64,000 nucleotides of DNA from Romanomermis culicivorax (Eukaryota > Nematoda > Enoplea > Mermithida > Mermithidae), in NCBI GenBank assembly GCA_963922205.1, contig CAWUHX010000368.1, positions 124,001 through 188,000 on the forward strand, in the 5' to 3' direction. Position 1 is the stretch's first letter. The number at the start of each line of letters is the position of its first letter. A program made the position numbers and the translations under genes. Shown one piece after another: positions 13,801 through 25,800 of this stretch. The notes under the pieces were generated by a model. That model had not been told where the DNA came from. It ran no database searches and saw only the letters and a program-made list of their open reading frames with translations.

Positions 13801-16800
13801 ATGCAAAAAAATCACCGATTGCTAGACTTTACTTTGACTAGAATTGAAGGGATTTTGACCGAAAATACAAATTTATGTATAAAAAACCTTATATTTTTCC
13901 TTTTTTTTGATACTTAAAAAAATCCAAAAATTCCGTTTTTGCATCAAAACATTTCAAAAAATCGAAATAATAAAAATGATATTAGTAATAGTACTCACAA
14001 AAATGAACAGATAAAGAAATGAGAATTCCATTTCAACATGCCATTTGTCGGGCAGCACTGAATGAAGTATAGGAGCAAACGTTATGTAACCTGCACCGGT
14101 CGGCACTAGAATCTCCCGCGCCGGCCGGCGAAGTACATAAATATATTTTGTACATAAATATATGGAATCATTTCTGTCAGTTCTTATTTGACTGTAATTT
14201 TAATGTGACAATGATTATGTAGTGTTCTAGAGAAACGGCACTTCCTTATTTTTTGTCAAAACTGGTTATTTGGAGGAAAATTTAGCATGCTCTGAAATAT
14301 GTTACGAAAAATTTGTTGTGACAGTTTATAAAAATATTTTCCGTGAAAAAACCTAAGCGGACACTGTTATCATGTGAATGGCTCATCACAGGCAGTCTTC
14401 CTCGGAAATCGGTGATTATGAAGGAAAGTTGTTTGTTCAGAATATCCTGTGCTCTGTACTTTCGTGAACTTTTCTTATTCATTTGATTTGACGATTCTCG
14501 TATCTGACTAGCATTCCTTTTATTATAGATTTTTATCCTTCTTTCTGTGTTCTGTGGTTACAAAATGTTATGCGTAATAGACCTACCTGCTCAGCATCAA
14601 GTTATAAATCTTTTTTCCCAAGAGTTGGTTTATGGGAGAATATGAGTCACACAACCATCTGTATCATCAGAATCGGTTTATGCATACAAAAGTTAGAGCA
14701 CAAAAAATCATAAATGTTGCATTTTCCAATGCTTTATCCTTCAGATCATATTCATGACCACATTTGAATGTGTCACAAAAATCTATTTTGAATCAGTCAA
14801 AACATTGCTGCATCAGCTCTTTTGTGTTTCATTCAAATATCAGGATTAGATTAAACTTTTTCAGCTTCACACAAAAATCAAATGAAAGGATTGTGGGGTT
14901 GATTACGTTGGTCGATTTTTCGTGTTTTCTGAATTTCATGTGAAATTTTTTCGCTTCAGTACATAGGTTATCGAATTCTCAGACCTCTAACAAAACCGAA
15001 ATTCTGCTTAACACAATTTTTCACTCTTTTTTCCAGCTGGTCACCAGCAACATCGCCAACGGTGGTGCCGCTTCGGCCTTAAGTCCCGAAAGCTTGTCCA
15101 AATTTAGCATCATGCCAGTTTTGCAATATATGCAAAATCGGGCCAACATGGCCACCCTACTCCAAACTAAAGATCCTTCGGCGGCCAGCGATTTGACCGA
15201 TATGCTCGATTTGAAACACCACTTGTTCAACGGCACTGCTGTCGCCAAAAACGATGACGAAAACGGTGACGGCAGATTGTTGTTTTTGGACGCCAATACC
15301 GTCGTCGACCAGCAGCCAAAAACGTCCAACGGCCAACAACAACAATGGCCGACAAATAATAACGGATCGCCGCCGGGCGTACACGAAGTTTGCGTCGTTT
15401 GCGGCGATAAGGCCAGCGGCCGCCACTACGGAGCTATAAGCTGCGAAGGGTGTAAAGGATTTTTCAAGAGGAGTATTAGAAAGGTGAGTCGTGAGAGTTG
15501 GGGCTTGGGATTCGAGGGAACGGGCATCTGCCTAGAAACGTTGCGTAAGTCCAACAACAAATTTTCAAAATTAAAATCAAAGAATGCAAGGTGTAAATGA
15601 GTTTCCAAAATGCAAAAAAAGTTAATCGAACAACCGTGACTTTGGACTCGAAGGATCATGTCATGGTTTTCCAGGACCCAAAAAAGTCGTCGCCCCCCAC
15701 ATACCTCGGGGCTCTATTACATGTATTTAAATAAATATAAAAATCGACGAAGTCCATCAACCGTTGTTTCTAAAATCGAGAAATTCACTTTGAATGAGAT
15801 GACCTATATCCAACACCGGAAAAAAGAGCGAAGTTATAAAGTTGACTCTCGTGACGAGTATCTGGAAGGTGAATCGATTAAAAGAGACTAATGCTCAAAG
15901 AACCAAGCACAGGGCTGTCAGGAAGCCTCTATACTTTTTTTCTCGTCTTGAGCCAATAGATTACGATCTGTCTCAATCGATTTCATCCAAGAAATTGGAC
16001 AGTGTAAAGCGTTTTTAACTGACATGCAAAATGAATCTAAGAAGTGAAACTTCGATGGACTGGTCCTATTATTGTCATGGCATCGAGTGGTCTTGAATGA
16101 AGAGTTCTGTTCAAAAATTGTATTTTGATTCCTGAATTTCCAGTCATGATTGAGTTATAAGTATTATCATCTTCAAGACGTCGCTTGAACTTCTTCACTT
16201 TGCAGAAACTAGGCTACATTTGTCGCAGCAAGCAAGATTGCCCCATCACAAAAATCCACCGCAATCGCTGCCAATATTGCCGTTTGAAAAAATGCTTGGA
16301 ATGTGGAATGCGCAGTGAGTGTATGTGAATTTTTTCGTCCTTTGTTCTATCGGATTTTTCTTCATCGTCGTTTTTGTCTCAAATTACTATAGCCGTTCAA
16401 GCCGAGAGACGTTCAAGTTTTTCTCCGTTAAACGGTCAAATTTCGCTGCAAAATGGCGTCGGATCGTTGTTTTTGACCACAAACGGCGGTACAAACAACA
16501 ATGAGTCGGCCAACGAACAAAATGATGAAGAATTTAGTCTCAGCGCATCGACCTCGACTTACGAAAATAATGTGAGTTACAGTATCGTCTTTCTTGGTTA
16601 CTTTCATTGCGCCATTTTTGAACATACAATAGCGTCTTGCTGGCGTTATTTTTCTGTAGTTTTCAATCATGCCTTCTTGCCGACATCATTTCAAGTGCTT
16701 CTCAAAACATTAAAGAAGTATCTTCTTACGCAGCCATAAATACAAAATTTTGTATTGATTTTGCTGTGCAAATTTTCTGAAGTTTACAACAGTACTTTCA

Positions 16801-19800
16801 AATGATGTCATTTTTTATTGAATCTCGATTATCGAATTTTTAAATTTCACGCTAACATTTTTTTGCTGGTGTCATTTTTTAATTGATTCTCAGGATGATA
16901 ATTTTTCAAGTTTATAGTATGTTGTTTTGGCATCGTTTTAAAAGTTTTCAAATAGTTGTACTTGCTGACGTCATTGATTGTTTCTTTGCTATAAATTTTT
17001 TATTTTACATCAATACCTTTTTTCTGACGTCGAACTTTTCAAGTAACTGACTACATTTTGTTTATCCTCATTATTCCAATTTTCCAAAGTGTGATTTTTC
17101 GTTGTTTAAGTCATTCATAATTGATTTTCAGTACTGTGTTCTAATTATTCGAAGTTTACACTAATGTCGTGTTGCTGGAGGTAAATCGATTTTCGATCCG
17201 CAAGTTTTATCCCACTTATCTATTTTTCTGGCGTCAGTTTTTATCGATTTTCAGTTTGCAGGTTCTTTTGTGTTTACAGTAATATGTTATTGCTGACATC
17301 CTTTTATTGATCCCCGATATTCGAATTTTTTAAAGTTTACAGTGATATTTCTTTGCTGACGTCATTTTTATTGATTCATCGATTCTTAATCTACAATTAT
17401 TTCAAGGTATTCAGTGACTCCTTCGTGCTAAGCGCATTTTGTAATGATTATCAGCGTTATGAAATTTCAATTCAACATTATTATTTTCCTTCTGACGTCA
17501 TTTTTCAAGAGCCGTTATACGTAAAAATTTTTTAACTTTACACTAATAGGCAAATTGTTGCAGATTACTGCAGCCAATAACGGATCCCAAAAATCTGAAC
17601 CCGTTTCAATCATCAACGGCTACAGCCCCGTGGACGATAACGAAGAAATGAACATCCTCAGATCTTTGGCCAATTCATCCGAAATTGATTTGAAGAATCT
17701 GGTTAGTATAATGTTAACATTTTACATGAGCTTGGATGAAAAGGTTATTGTAGGTGTGTAAACAACACTATTAAGTTGTGCAGAAGCAAAGTGTCTGTCA
17801 CGTTTGGATGATCATTTTCCAGCCTACTGTACACGTGCTTTTCAGCGGCGGAACATTTGATATGTCATAGTGTATATAAAATTGACAGATTTTTATTCTT
17901 CTTTGAATTTAAAGATGGTTTTTCGTAGTCTCATGTAAAAAATTAAAGAATCGATTATATCTGATCAGGTTCTGTCGAACAGCTTGTGAACACGTGAAAG
18001 TTTGATCCTGGATTCTACTGTCGATTACTGTAATACTGCAGCTTTTGGCAGAAAATTGTTAATTTTTCGGAAAGCAAAAGGAATCTTTCGCTTTCTTCAG
18101 GAAATGACCGGTGTAGATGTGATCAGAAATGGTGATAAAAATTCCAGTGATTCGGCCGATCGTTCGACGGCTAAAAAGTCAAGTTATAGTCATCCGGATT
18201 TTACGTTATTGAGGGCCGAAGTTTCTGCCCTAGAAAGCATGACCAATGGCTTCAGCAATGGTAAGATACACTCAATTAGATGTTCCTAAAATCAGCAATA
18301 GGGGTTTCAGAAGTTCATTGCTATTAATAAATAGATAGCTTAGTATTGTCTAAGTTATTCAATCAAATCAGAAATTAAACTAATCAATCTGTATTCAAAA
18401 GTGCAGCAATATTGATATGAAAGGATAGATCTTATCTAAGTTCAAAACTATAACTTTAGAAATGAAAAAATTTAATTTTCCGAAATCTAAATTTCGCCAT
18501 CGTGTCTTTGCTTTTCATAGAACAATCAGTTTTTTAAAAGTGCTATCTAATTTATTCAACCAATTAGCAATCAAACCGTCGGCTTCTACTCCCCGCTTGT
18601 CGACCAATCGGAAACGGCCTTTCCCCGCCGCTGACGACGCCTCCTTGAACCCCGACCTATCTGAACAGAACGGAAACGTCGCCGACGCCTCTTCGCCGTC
18701 ACTCACCAATCGAAATTGCTTCCAAACTCCTCCTCCTCCTACACTTTCGTCGTCGAAAAATAAAAAAACCACGGCGACGGATTCTTTGACGACGATTGAA
18801 AATTCATCGGACGACGATGTCGACGAAAAGACGGATTCTAGAAACGGTGGCGGCGTCGCCCAAGAGGAAGAATTTTTAAATGAAATGGATGACCTTTTAC
18901 CCGCCGATAAATTGAAATTCGAACTTTTGGGCCCAATGCCGACGCCCGTTATTTTGAATATGCAATATATTTGCGAAACGGCTAGTCGATTGTTATTCTT
19001 GTCGGTTCATTGGTTGAAAAGCATAGAAGCGCTCCAATTAAGGTTACACTTCAGCTATAACTTTCATTTTTTTCATTTTTAGTTTGTTTTCTTTTTTTGT
19101 TTTTTTTTATTTTTCCATTATTTGTATTTTTCGGCGTGTATCTTGTTTTTCTCTTTTCCCTGCAACATTTACGCATAGAGAGATAAAACAAGAAAATGAA
19201 TATTATTAGGAAACAGGAAAAACAAAAATGACGGGAAACAGTTCTAGAAAAAATAAAAACGGAAGTAAAATAAAATTTGAGAGAAAACAAAATGAATGAA
19301 AAATTGCTTTTGCTTCGATATTTTCATGTTTCTTCTTTTATTCATATAAACCATGATGGCCTAGGCGAAGCAGTGAAAAACGCAGAGAGTAAAAATCAGG
19401 GAAGACAAAAAATGATGAACTAAAAGATAAAAAGAAAACAATAGAAATATTGAATGAAATGAAATCACAACATTTGTTTTGACTTTTTTCTAGTTTTCGT
19501 TCTCTATTCTAGCAAAATAGGATGAGCTTTGAAAGAACTAAACTAATCATGCTGTAAAAACCAGCGAGAAACAAATACAAAACCAATACTAAATAACTGA
19601 AGAAGTAGAGCTTGGCGAGAAACAAAGAAAAGCAAAAAAGCGCTGTAAAACAAAGAAAATTTGACAATTGAAATTGGGGAAAAATGTTTCGATCCGATTT
19701 TTCCGTGCTTATGTTTTCTATTTATGCAAAGGAGCATGAGCTTTGCAAGATAAATCAAAAATTACGAAAAACAAATAAAAGAAACACTGAAGTAGTAGGA

Positions 19801-22800
19801 ATTGGTAAGAAATAGGAGAACAAGAATAAACATTCAACAGAAGAAAGTGACAATCAATGAAAATTCGAGAAATAATGATAGAAAAAATATGTTAGTCCAT
19901 TTTTAGTGCTTATTTCTTATTTACATGGAATAGAATGAGCATCGGCTAGGATAGTCAGAAAATGAGAAACCTGAAAAATGAGTTAAAATTGAAGGGTGGA
20001 AAAGAAGTTGGCAGGAAACAAAAAACCAAAGTATATCTGAGAGGAGTGAAATGATGGAAAAAAGGTTCTGCTCCAAATTTTTTTATAGTTCTTTTTTGTT
20101 CATGTAAACTAGAATGATCTTTAAAGACATTGAGTCAGAACCCGGAAAGAAGCAAACAAAAAACGTAAAAAAGTAGAAATTTACAAGAAACAGAAAAACA
20201 AAACAAAAGAAAAAATAAAACTTGAGACGTGAAAAATTTGCTTTTGCCCTCTTTTTTCCATGTCTCTTCGTTATTTATGCAAAATAGAATGCATACGTTT
20301 TGAGGAAATAATCAGAAAACTGAAAAATGATCCAAGAATTTAGGAAAGAGAGCGAAAAAGCAGGACTTTAAAAGAAACAGAAAAAATGATAAAATATTTA
20401 CGAAAACGAGACCAATTAAAAAAATATTGTCTTGCTCCAATTTTCGATGTTTTTTTATTTATGTAAACGAAGATGACCTTTTAAAAAGTTATCAAAGAGA
20501 AGAAAGAGAGAGTGAATCGAACAAAAAAGGCGTAAGAAGTAGAAATCAAGAAACAGGAAAAAATAAAAGGCAAAAAATAAAGCGGAACAAAATTTCAGAG
20601 AAATTATACCAAGAAAGTTATTTTGTTCCAGTTTTTTCATATATTTATACAAAATAGAATAAGTTATGAATAAATAATCAAAAATAAAAAAACACAAAAA
20701 TTAAGGGAAAAAGACGGAAAACGTAACCAACAGAAAAAACAAAAAGAGAAAACATAAGTAATATTTACGGAAAATTGAACAATTTTTTTCTCCAATTTTT
20801 AATGTTCATTTTTTATTTTCGTAAATTAAGACGACCGTTAAAAGGTAATTAAAGAAACAAAAGAGAGAGAGAGAATAAAAAAGGACTTAAAAAGTAGAAA
20901 GTGGTCAGAAAATAATAAAAATAAAAAAAATAAAAAATTAACAACTAAAACGTAAAGCGAAACGAACTTTGAGTGAAATGAAATCAAAAAAATGTTCCAG
21001 TCCAATTTGACCGTGTTTCTGCTCTTCTCTTCTACAAAATAAATTACGCTTCAAGGAATAATCAAAAAGTCAAAAAACGTTATAAAAGGGAAGAGATAAC
21101 AATTCAAAAAAAGTAAAATAAAAAACTACTGTTTTGCACTTATTCTCCCTTTTCTTTTCTCATGTGTATATTGCATTCATTCTCTCTCCAGACCCGACAC
21201 GTTCGGCGAACGGTTGCTCAAAAGGCGGTGGTGCGAAACGTTCATTTTAGGTTTGGTGCAATGCTCACACCAATTTTGTCTGCCCGGCATGTTGACGGCC
21301 GTTTTGGCCCATCTGAGGTCGTGCGCCTCGATGGGCCAACTGAAGCGAGAACGATACGAAGAAGTGCGGCGCGAAATCGAACTTTTACAATCATTTTTGA
21401 AACGTTGCCAAAAATTGCACCTTACGACAGCTGAATATAGCTATTTGAAATTGATTTCCTTCACCGCAATCGGTAAGACGAAATTCTAGAATTTTTGGGG
21501 CAATAATCGCGAACTCAGGAATTTTTTCGCTTGAAACGCTGCAAATCAGATATCAATCGACAGATCCAGTCGCAAGGTCCATAGCAATTTTCAAAAACAA
21601 AATTCTCGGCTTGTTCCTGGTTTTCTCGGTAGGTGAAAAAGTTTTTTTCGGCAGGTTTTGACATGTTTTTTTGGTATAATCTAAACAGGTACCTAAAAAT
21701 TAAAGATTCCTTTTGTATCTCAAATAAAAATTTAAGAATTAAGGAAATTAAAATAAGAATTAAGAGAAATTTGAATCCGCAGGGTTTTTCCGCACGCCTT
21801 CATCCGCACTGTGCAGAAATGACCCAAATTTTTTTCCACTTACGAAAATTTTTTTCGTTCAAAGCTGGAATCATTTGAGAAATGCGCTAAACGAGCGAAA
21901 ATTGTAGATTACTAAAAAAATTTTCAAACGTATTCGTTTTTCTGAATTCAACATCATTTCAGGATGATCGAGCAAAAAAGTAGCAGCTGTTTGCATTTCT
22001 AGGATTATAACTAGAGATTTATGTGATCACCAATACTTTTTTCTCTATTTTAATAGCATACCCAAACATTTTAATGTTTTCGAAGTCAGTAACCTGCAAA
22101 AATGTGGAAAAAAGTACAGAAAATATTGGTCTGGTTAGTCACATTGAGCCGGTGAACGACGCACCGGTGTTTTACAACAGTTGAAAGTGTAGTAATAGAT
22201 TTCTAATTAATTCATCTGATATTAACATTTCTGGAATTCTGATTAGAGATATAGAATTTTTCCGGTGTAGGGTGCCTGAAAATTTTTCGGATTTTTACAT
22301 TCGAAAACTATAAAAAATGGATCTTTGCTACGTTTGAATGTAAATTAAAATTACAGTAATATAGCTTAATTTCCCTGTTATTCCTGCGCGATGCGACTGA
22401 AAAATTTCCGGGTTTTTCTAAAATTCTGGAGAAATTAATCCTTGCAAGAGACATTTCTGAATAGTAGCTATAAATCTACATTAATATGATGTCTTCAATC
22501 TTGTCCTTTATAAATGCATAAGTTCGTTTGAAAAGAAAATTCAAACGTTTGAAAAATTCAAAGCCCGTTGGAGAAAAAATTGAGAGGATTGATGCAAAAT
22601 CTCAATTTTCGACAAAATACCCACTGTTAACGAATAAAAAAAGAGATGACTATTATACTTTTTTGACTTTATGATCTTCTAAAGTTAACCATAGTGCATA
22701 ATGTTGGTTCTGAAATCTCAAAATTTTATACAATGAGAACCATGTCCAAAATTTTTCCCTCATTCCCAATTTTTTCCTCAAAAGACCCCATTTGAGGAAA

Positions 22801-25800
22801 AACGGTGGCCTTAAACATAAATTGAAACTTTATATTTTTAGTCGAAAATTCAATTCAATATGAAAAATTTTGTGCCCATTAACTTCACAAAACTTCAAGC
22901 ACGAGAAAGAATTTATGAAGATCGACAGAAAATCTTAATGTTCAACAAAACTTAATACTGAAGATCTCTGATTGGTAAATGAGAAGAAGAACTTTAAATC
23001 ATGAAAACCATGAACGTTTATTTTTTCCGGTGCATAGCATCAGTGAATTTTGGAACATAGAAGCTTACGAAAGGTTGGAATATGTGTTCAAGAGACAAGC
23101 TGAAATATTATCGGTTTACATTTCCAGTCAAAAAATGAATAAATAAACGTATAAAGGAATATGGGACAATTTAACGAATTCATATTTATCGCGAAAATTC
23201 TAATTCTCACTATATTTTCAAAGAAAGTTTGTTTTACATTCACTTTAATTTGAGATGAAAAATAGCAGATTCGTGGAAGCAATCAAGGTTAACTGAGAAA
23301 TGAAACAAAACTTTCTTTTGACTATGCCTCAGCCCAATTTTGGTGAATAATTATAAATTATTGTCATTACCGGAAAAATTTGAAATTTTGACTTTCTAAA
23401 TTGCGCCAAAACGTGTATTTTCATCAAAGACCGTATTTTAGGAGGGCACGAGGCTGCCGCCTCCCCTTGGAATTTTGTCATATGCCATTTTCGTGTTCAT
23501 CATTGAGAAAAATCTCAAAATTTTGACAACGGTAGAATTGCCCAAAAAAATTTCCGTTCTGTGCGGAGAATGCCCATAGATTTTTTCGGCACGGCCAAAA
23601 AATGTCCACACTGTGCGGAAAAACATATAACTATACGAACAAAGACTTTAAGCATGGTAAAAAACAAGTCTCGTGTCGCTGCTTTCAATCAATCAATGGA
23701 AGCATGTTAGAAACGGGAAGCTTTTTGACTTTCAAGATTCCTGAAAATTTCAAGAATGAAACGTGACCATCGGAAGTCAAAAATGAGGTCGCTTGAAACC
23801 ACGAAATAAAATTAACGAAAACAAAAAGATCGGGTAACTGAAATGAAAAGTGCACAGGGGCAATATTTTCAAGAAATTTCCGGTGGGTAAGGTAAGGGCA
23901 ATGGGTAAGCCAATTTGAAAGAAATGAGTAAGTGGACACTTCCCGAAGGACTGCCATTGGCAATTTTTTGAGAGTGCATGATCAGTATGAGAGAAATAAG
24001 TTTATGGTGCCCACAGGTTTAAAAATTTATATACTGCATAAATGATTTTGATGTATAAAAGCAGAAAAATTGACAGCTGTACAGAACTGATGGGTTATTT
24101 TTAGACAAAAATTTTTGGCTCCTCACGAAGATTTTTTGTGGTATGTTTCTAGAAAGTAAAAATACAGTTTGTCGGGATTAAAGTTTTCTGGCGCCTGGCG
24201 CAGGAGTATATGATGTAATTCTTGGGATTGTAGGATGCCAAATTCCGGCGCGTCGGAATAATAACGCTTGGTGAGGGGCTCGTACCCTCGACCTTCCGCA
24301 TACAAGGCAGACGCACTATCCAACTGTGCTAACCGCGTGGAGGGTTAATTGTAGTTGTGGTAGTGAGTGCGGGGATGCCAGGTGATGAACAGCCGGACGC
24401 ACCACTACAATACCCCTCCTCCCTTCGAGTAGGAAGGGCCTTTGGGGCGAAATTGCAGTCGCAGGGGAAAATAGCAGTAATAAAAAATTATGAATCGAAT
24501 AAGAAGTATCACTGGCAGGTACTAACCGCACACCACGGAAATTAACTATTAATTAACTATCAGTATTTCTAATTTTGGCCGATTCGCGATACTATAGTGG
24601 AACACCGGTATCCGTGGCTGTAAAGTACAAGAATGTGTAAATGCGGGATTAAAACCAAAAGATACACTACAACAGGAATTTTGCGATCCACCTTTTTTCC
24701 CAAATAGTGTTTTTTTTGAAAAATATCCAGAAAAAGGTATCCGAGACGAAAAAAAATTTTGGTGCGGTTTATAAGGTCATCATGTGAAACGGGCGAAGGT
24801 AACCCGAAATAAGTGATTTGTTCTTTGAAGCCACGGAATTATACACCCTTGCGCCCTCAAACAGCGAGCAGAAAAGGTCACCGGATGGGAAAAGTACTGG
24901 CCTTCTTCCCATGTACAATTTTACCCCTATCTAGATTTTCGACTTTGAGAACGTCTGGGATCTGCTCAAAAACATAACACAGATTGTTTTGTCTTCATTT
25001 TTGACTGAATTGCGGACGCTTGATGCTCGATGCAAATCTGCCTGACCTCCCCCAGATTTTCCTTTCTGCCAATGCGTGGATCACCTGAGTACAGAAAAGT
25101 TGCGAAAAATAAAAAAGATTAATACAAAAAATGATTGAGTAAAAAGGAAGACAGCGAACTGAAAATAAAAGAAAATAAACGAGAGGAAGCACGAATCAAA
25201 GCGGCCAAGAAAAAAAATTGAAAGAATGAGGGAAAAAGAAATTGAAAGAACAGAAGATTTAGAAGAAAATGCGTTTTTAGAATGAAAAGAAAGTGAGGAA
25301 ATGAACAAAATTAAAAAAAAATTTAAAAAACATACACGAATATACAGAAAAAATTAAAAGCTTCAGAAAATTGACGACAAAGTGGAAATTTAGGTTGATA
25401 AGGAGCAAAATAGGGATGGTGTGATGCATACCTATAAGAGGTCCGACCAGGTGGAGTTAAACTTAAAATTTTGGGGGGGTCCAAAAATTTCCAAATTTTG
25501 CGGGGGTCGAAAAAACACCAACAAAGTCGAAAAAATTTCGAAAATTTCTCAAAAAAAAAGGCCAAACCGCTTTTCCCCCATTTTTTTACAATTTTCTGAG
25601 TTTGGGGGGATGTTGGATATAGGGTTGACCAAGTTGAGGGTGGGGGTTCCGACGTTTGGGTATATGGTTCAACCAAGCTGAGGTTGGGGTCCGACCCAAC
25701 CCCCCTCCCAATTAAAGGTGTAGTGTGATGTGAAGGAACGATAATACAGAGAGCAAGAAAAAACGAAAGTAAAAAGACAATATACAACGAAATGACTTCA

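Larger units (their letters stand above)
7840..15036. other. Receptor intron 1 (7.2 kb): repeats and ORF remnants
   Basis: Contains MITE-like sequence at about 8707-8937, a foldback element at 11623-11878 and antisense coiled-coil ORF remnants at 12231-13192. The longest plus-strand open frame (9852-10415) has no recognisable domain and an intron-like composition. The remainder is AT-rich with nothing I can identify. Confidence 0.55.

Noticed and set aside
15658..15891. 77-codon frame in the intron after receptor exon 2
   Set aside because: Lies within the intron between the two zinc fingers, which must be removed to rebuild the DNA-binding domain.
16315..16320. GTGAGT as the donor of receptor exon 3
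   Set aside because: It is a better consensus than GTATGT at 16321, but gives GMR-T-VQAERR and loses the conserved SES before VQ.
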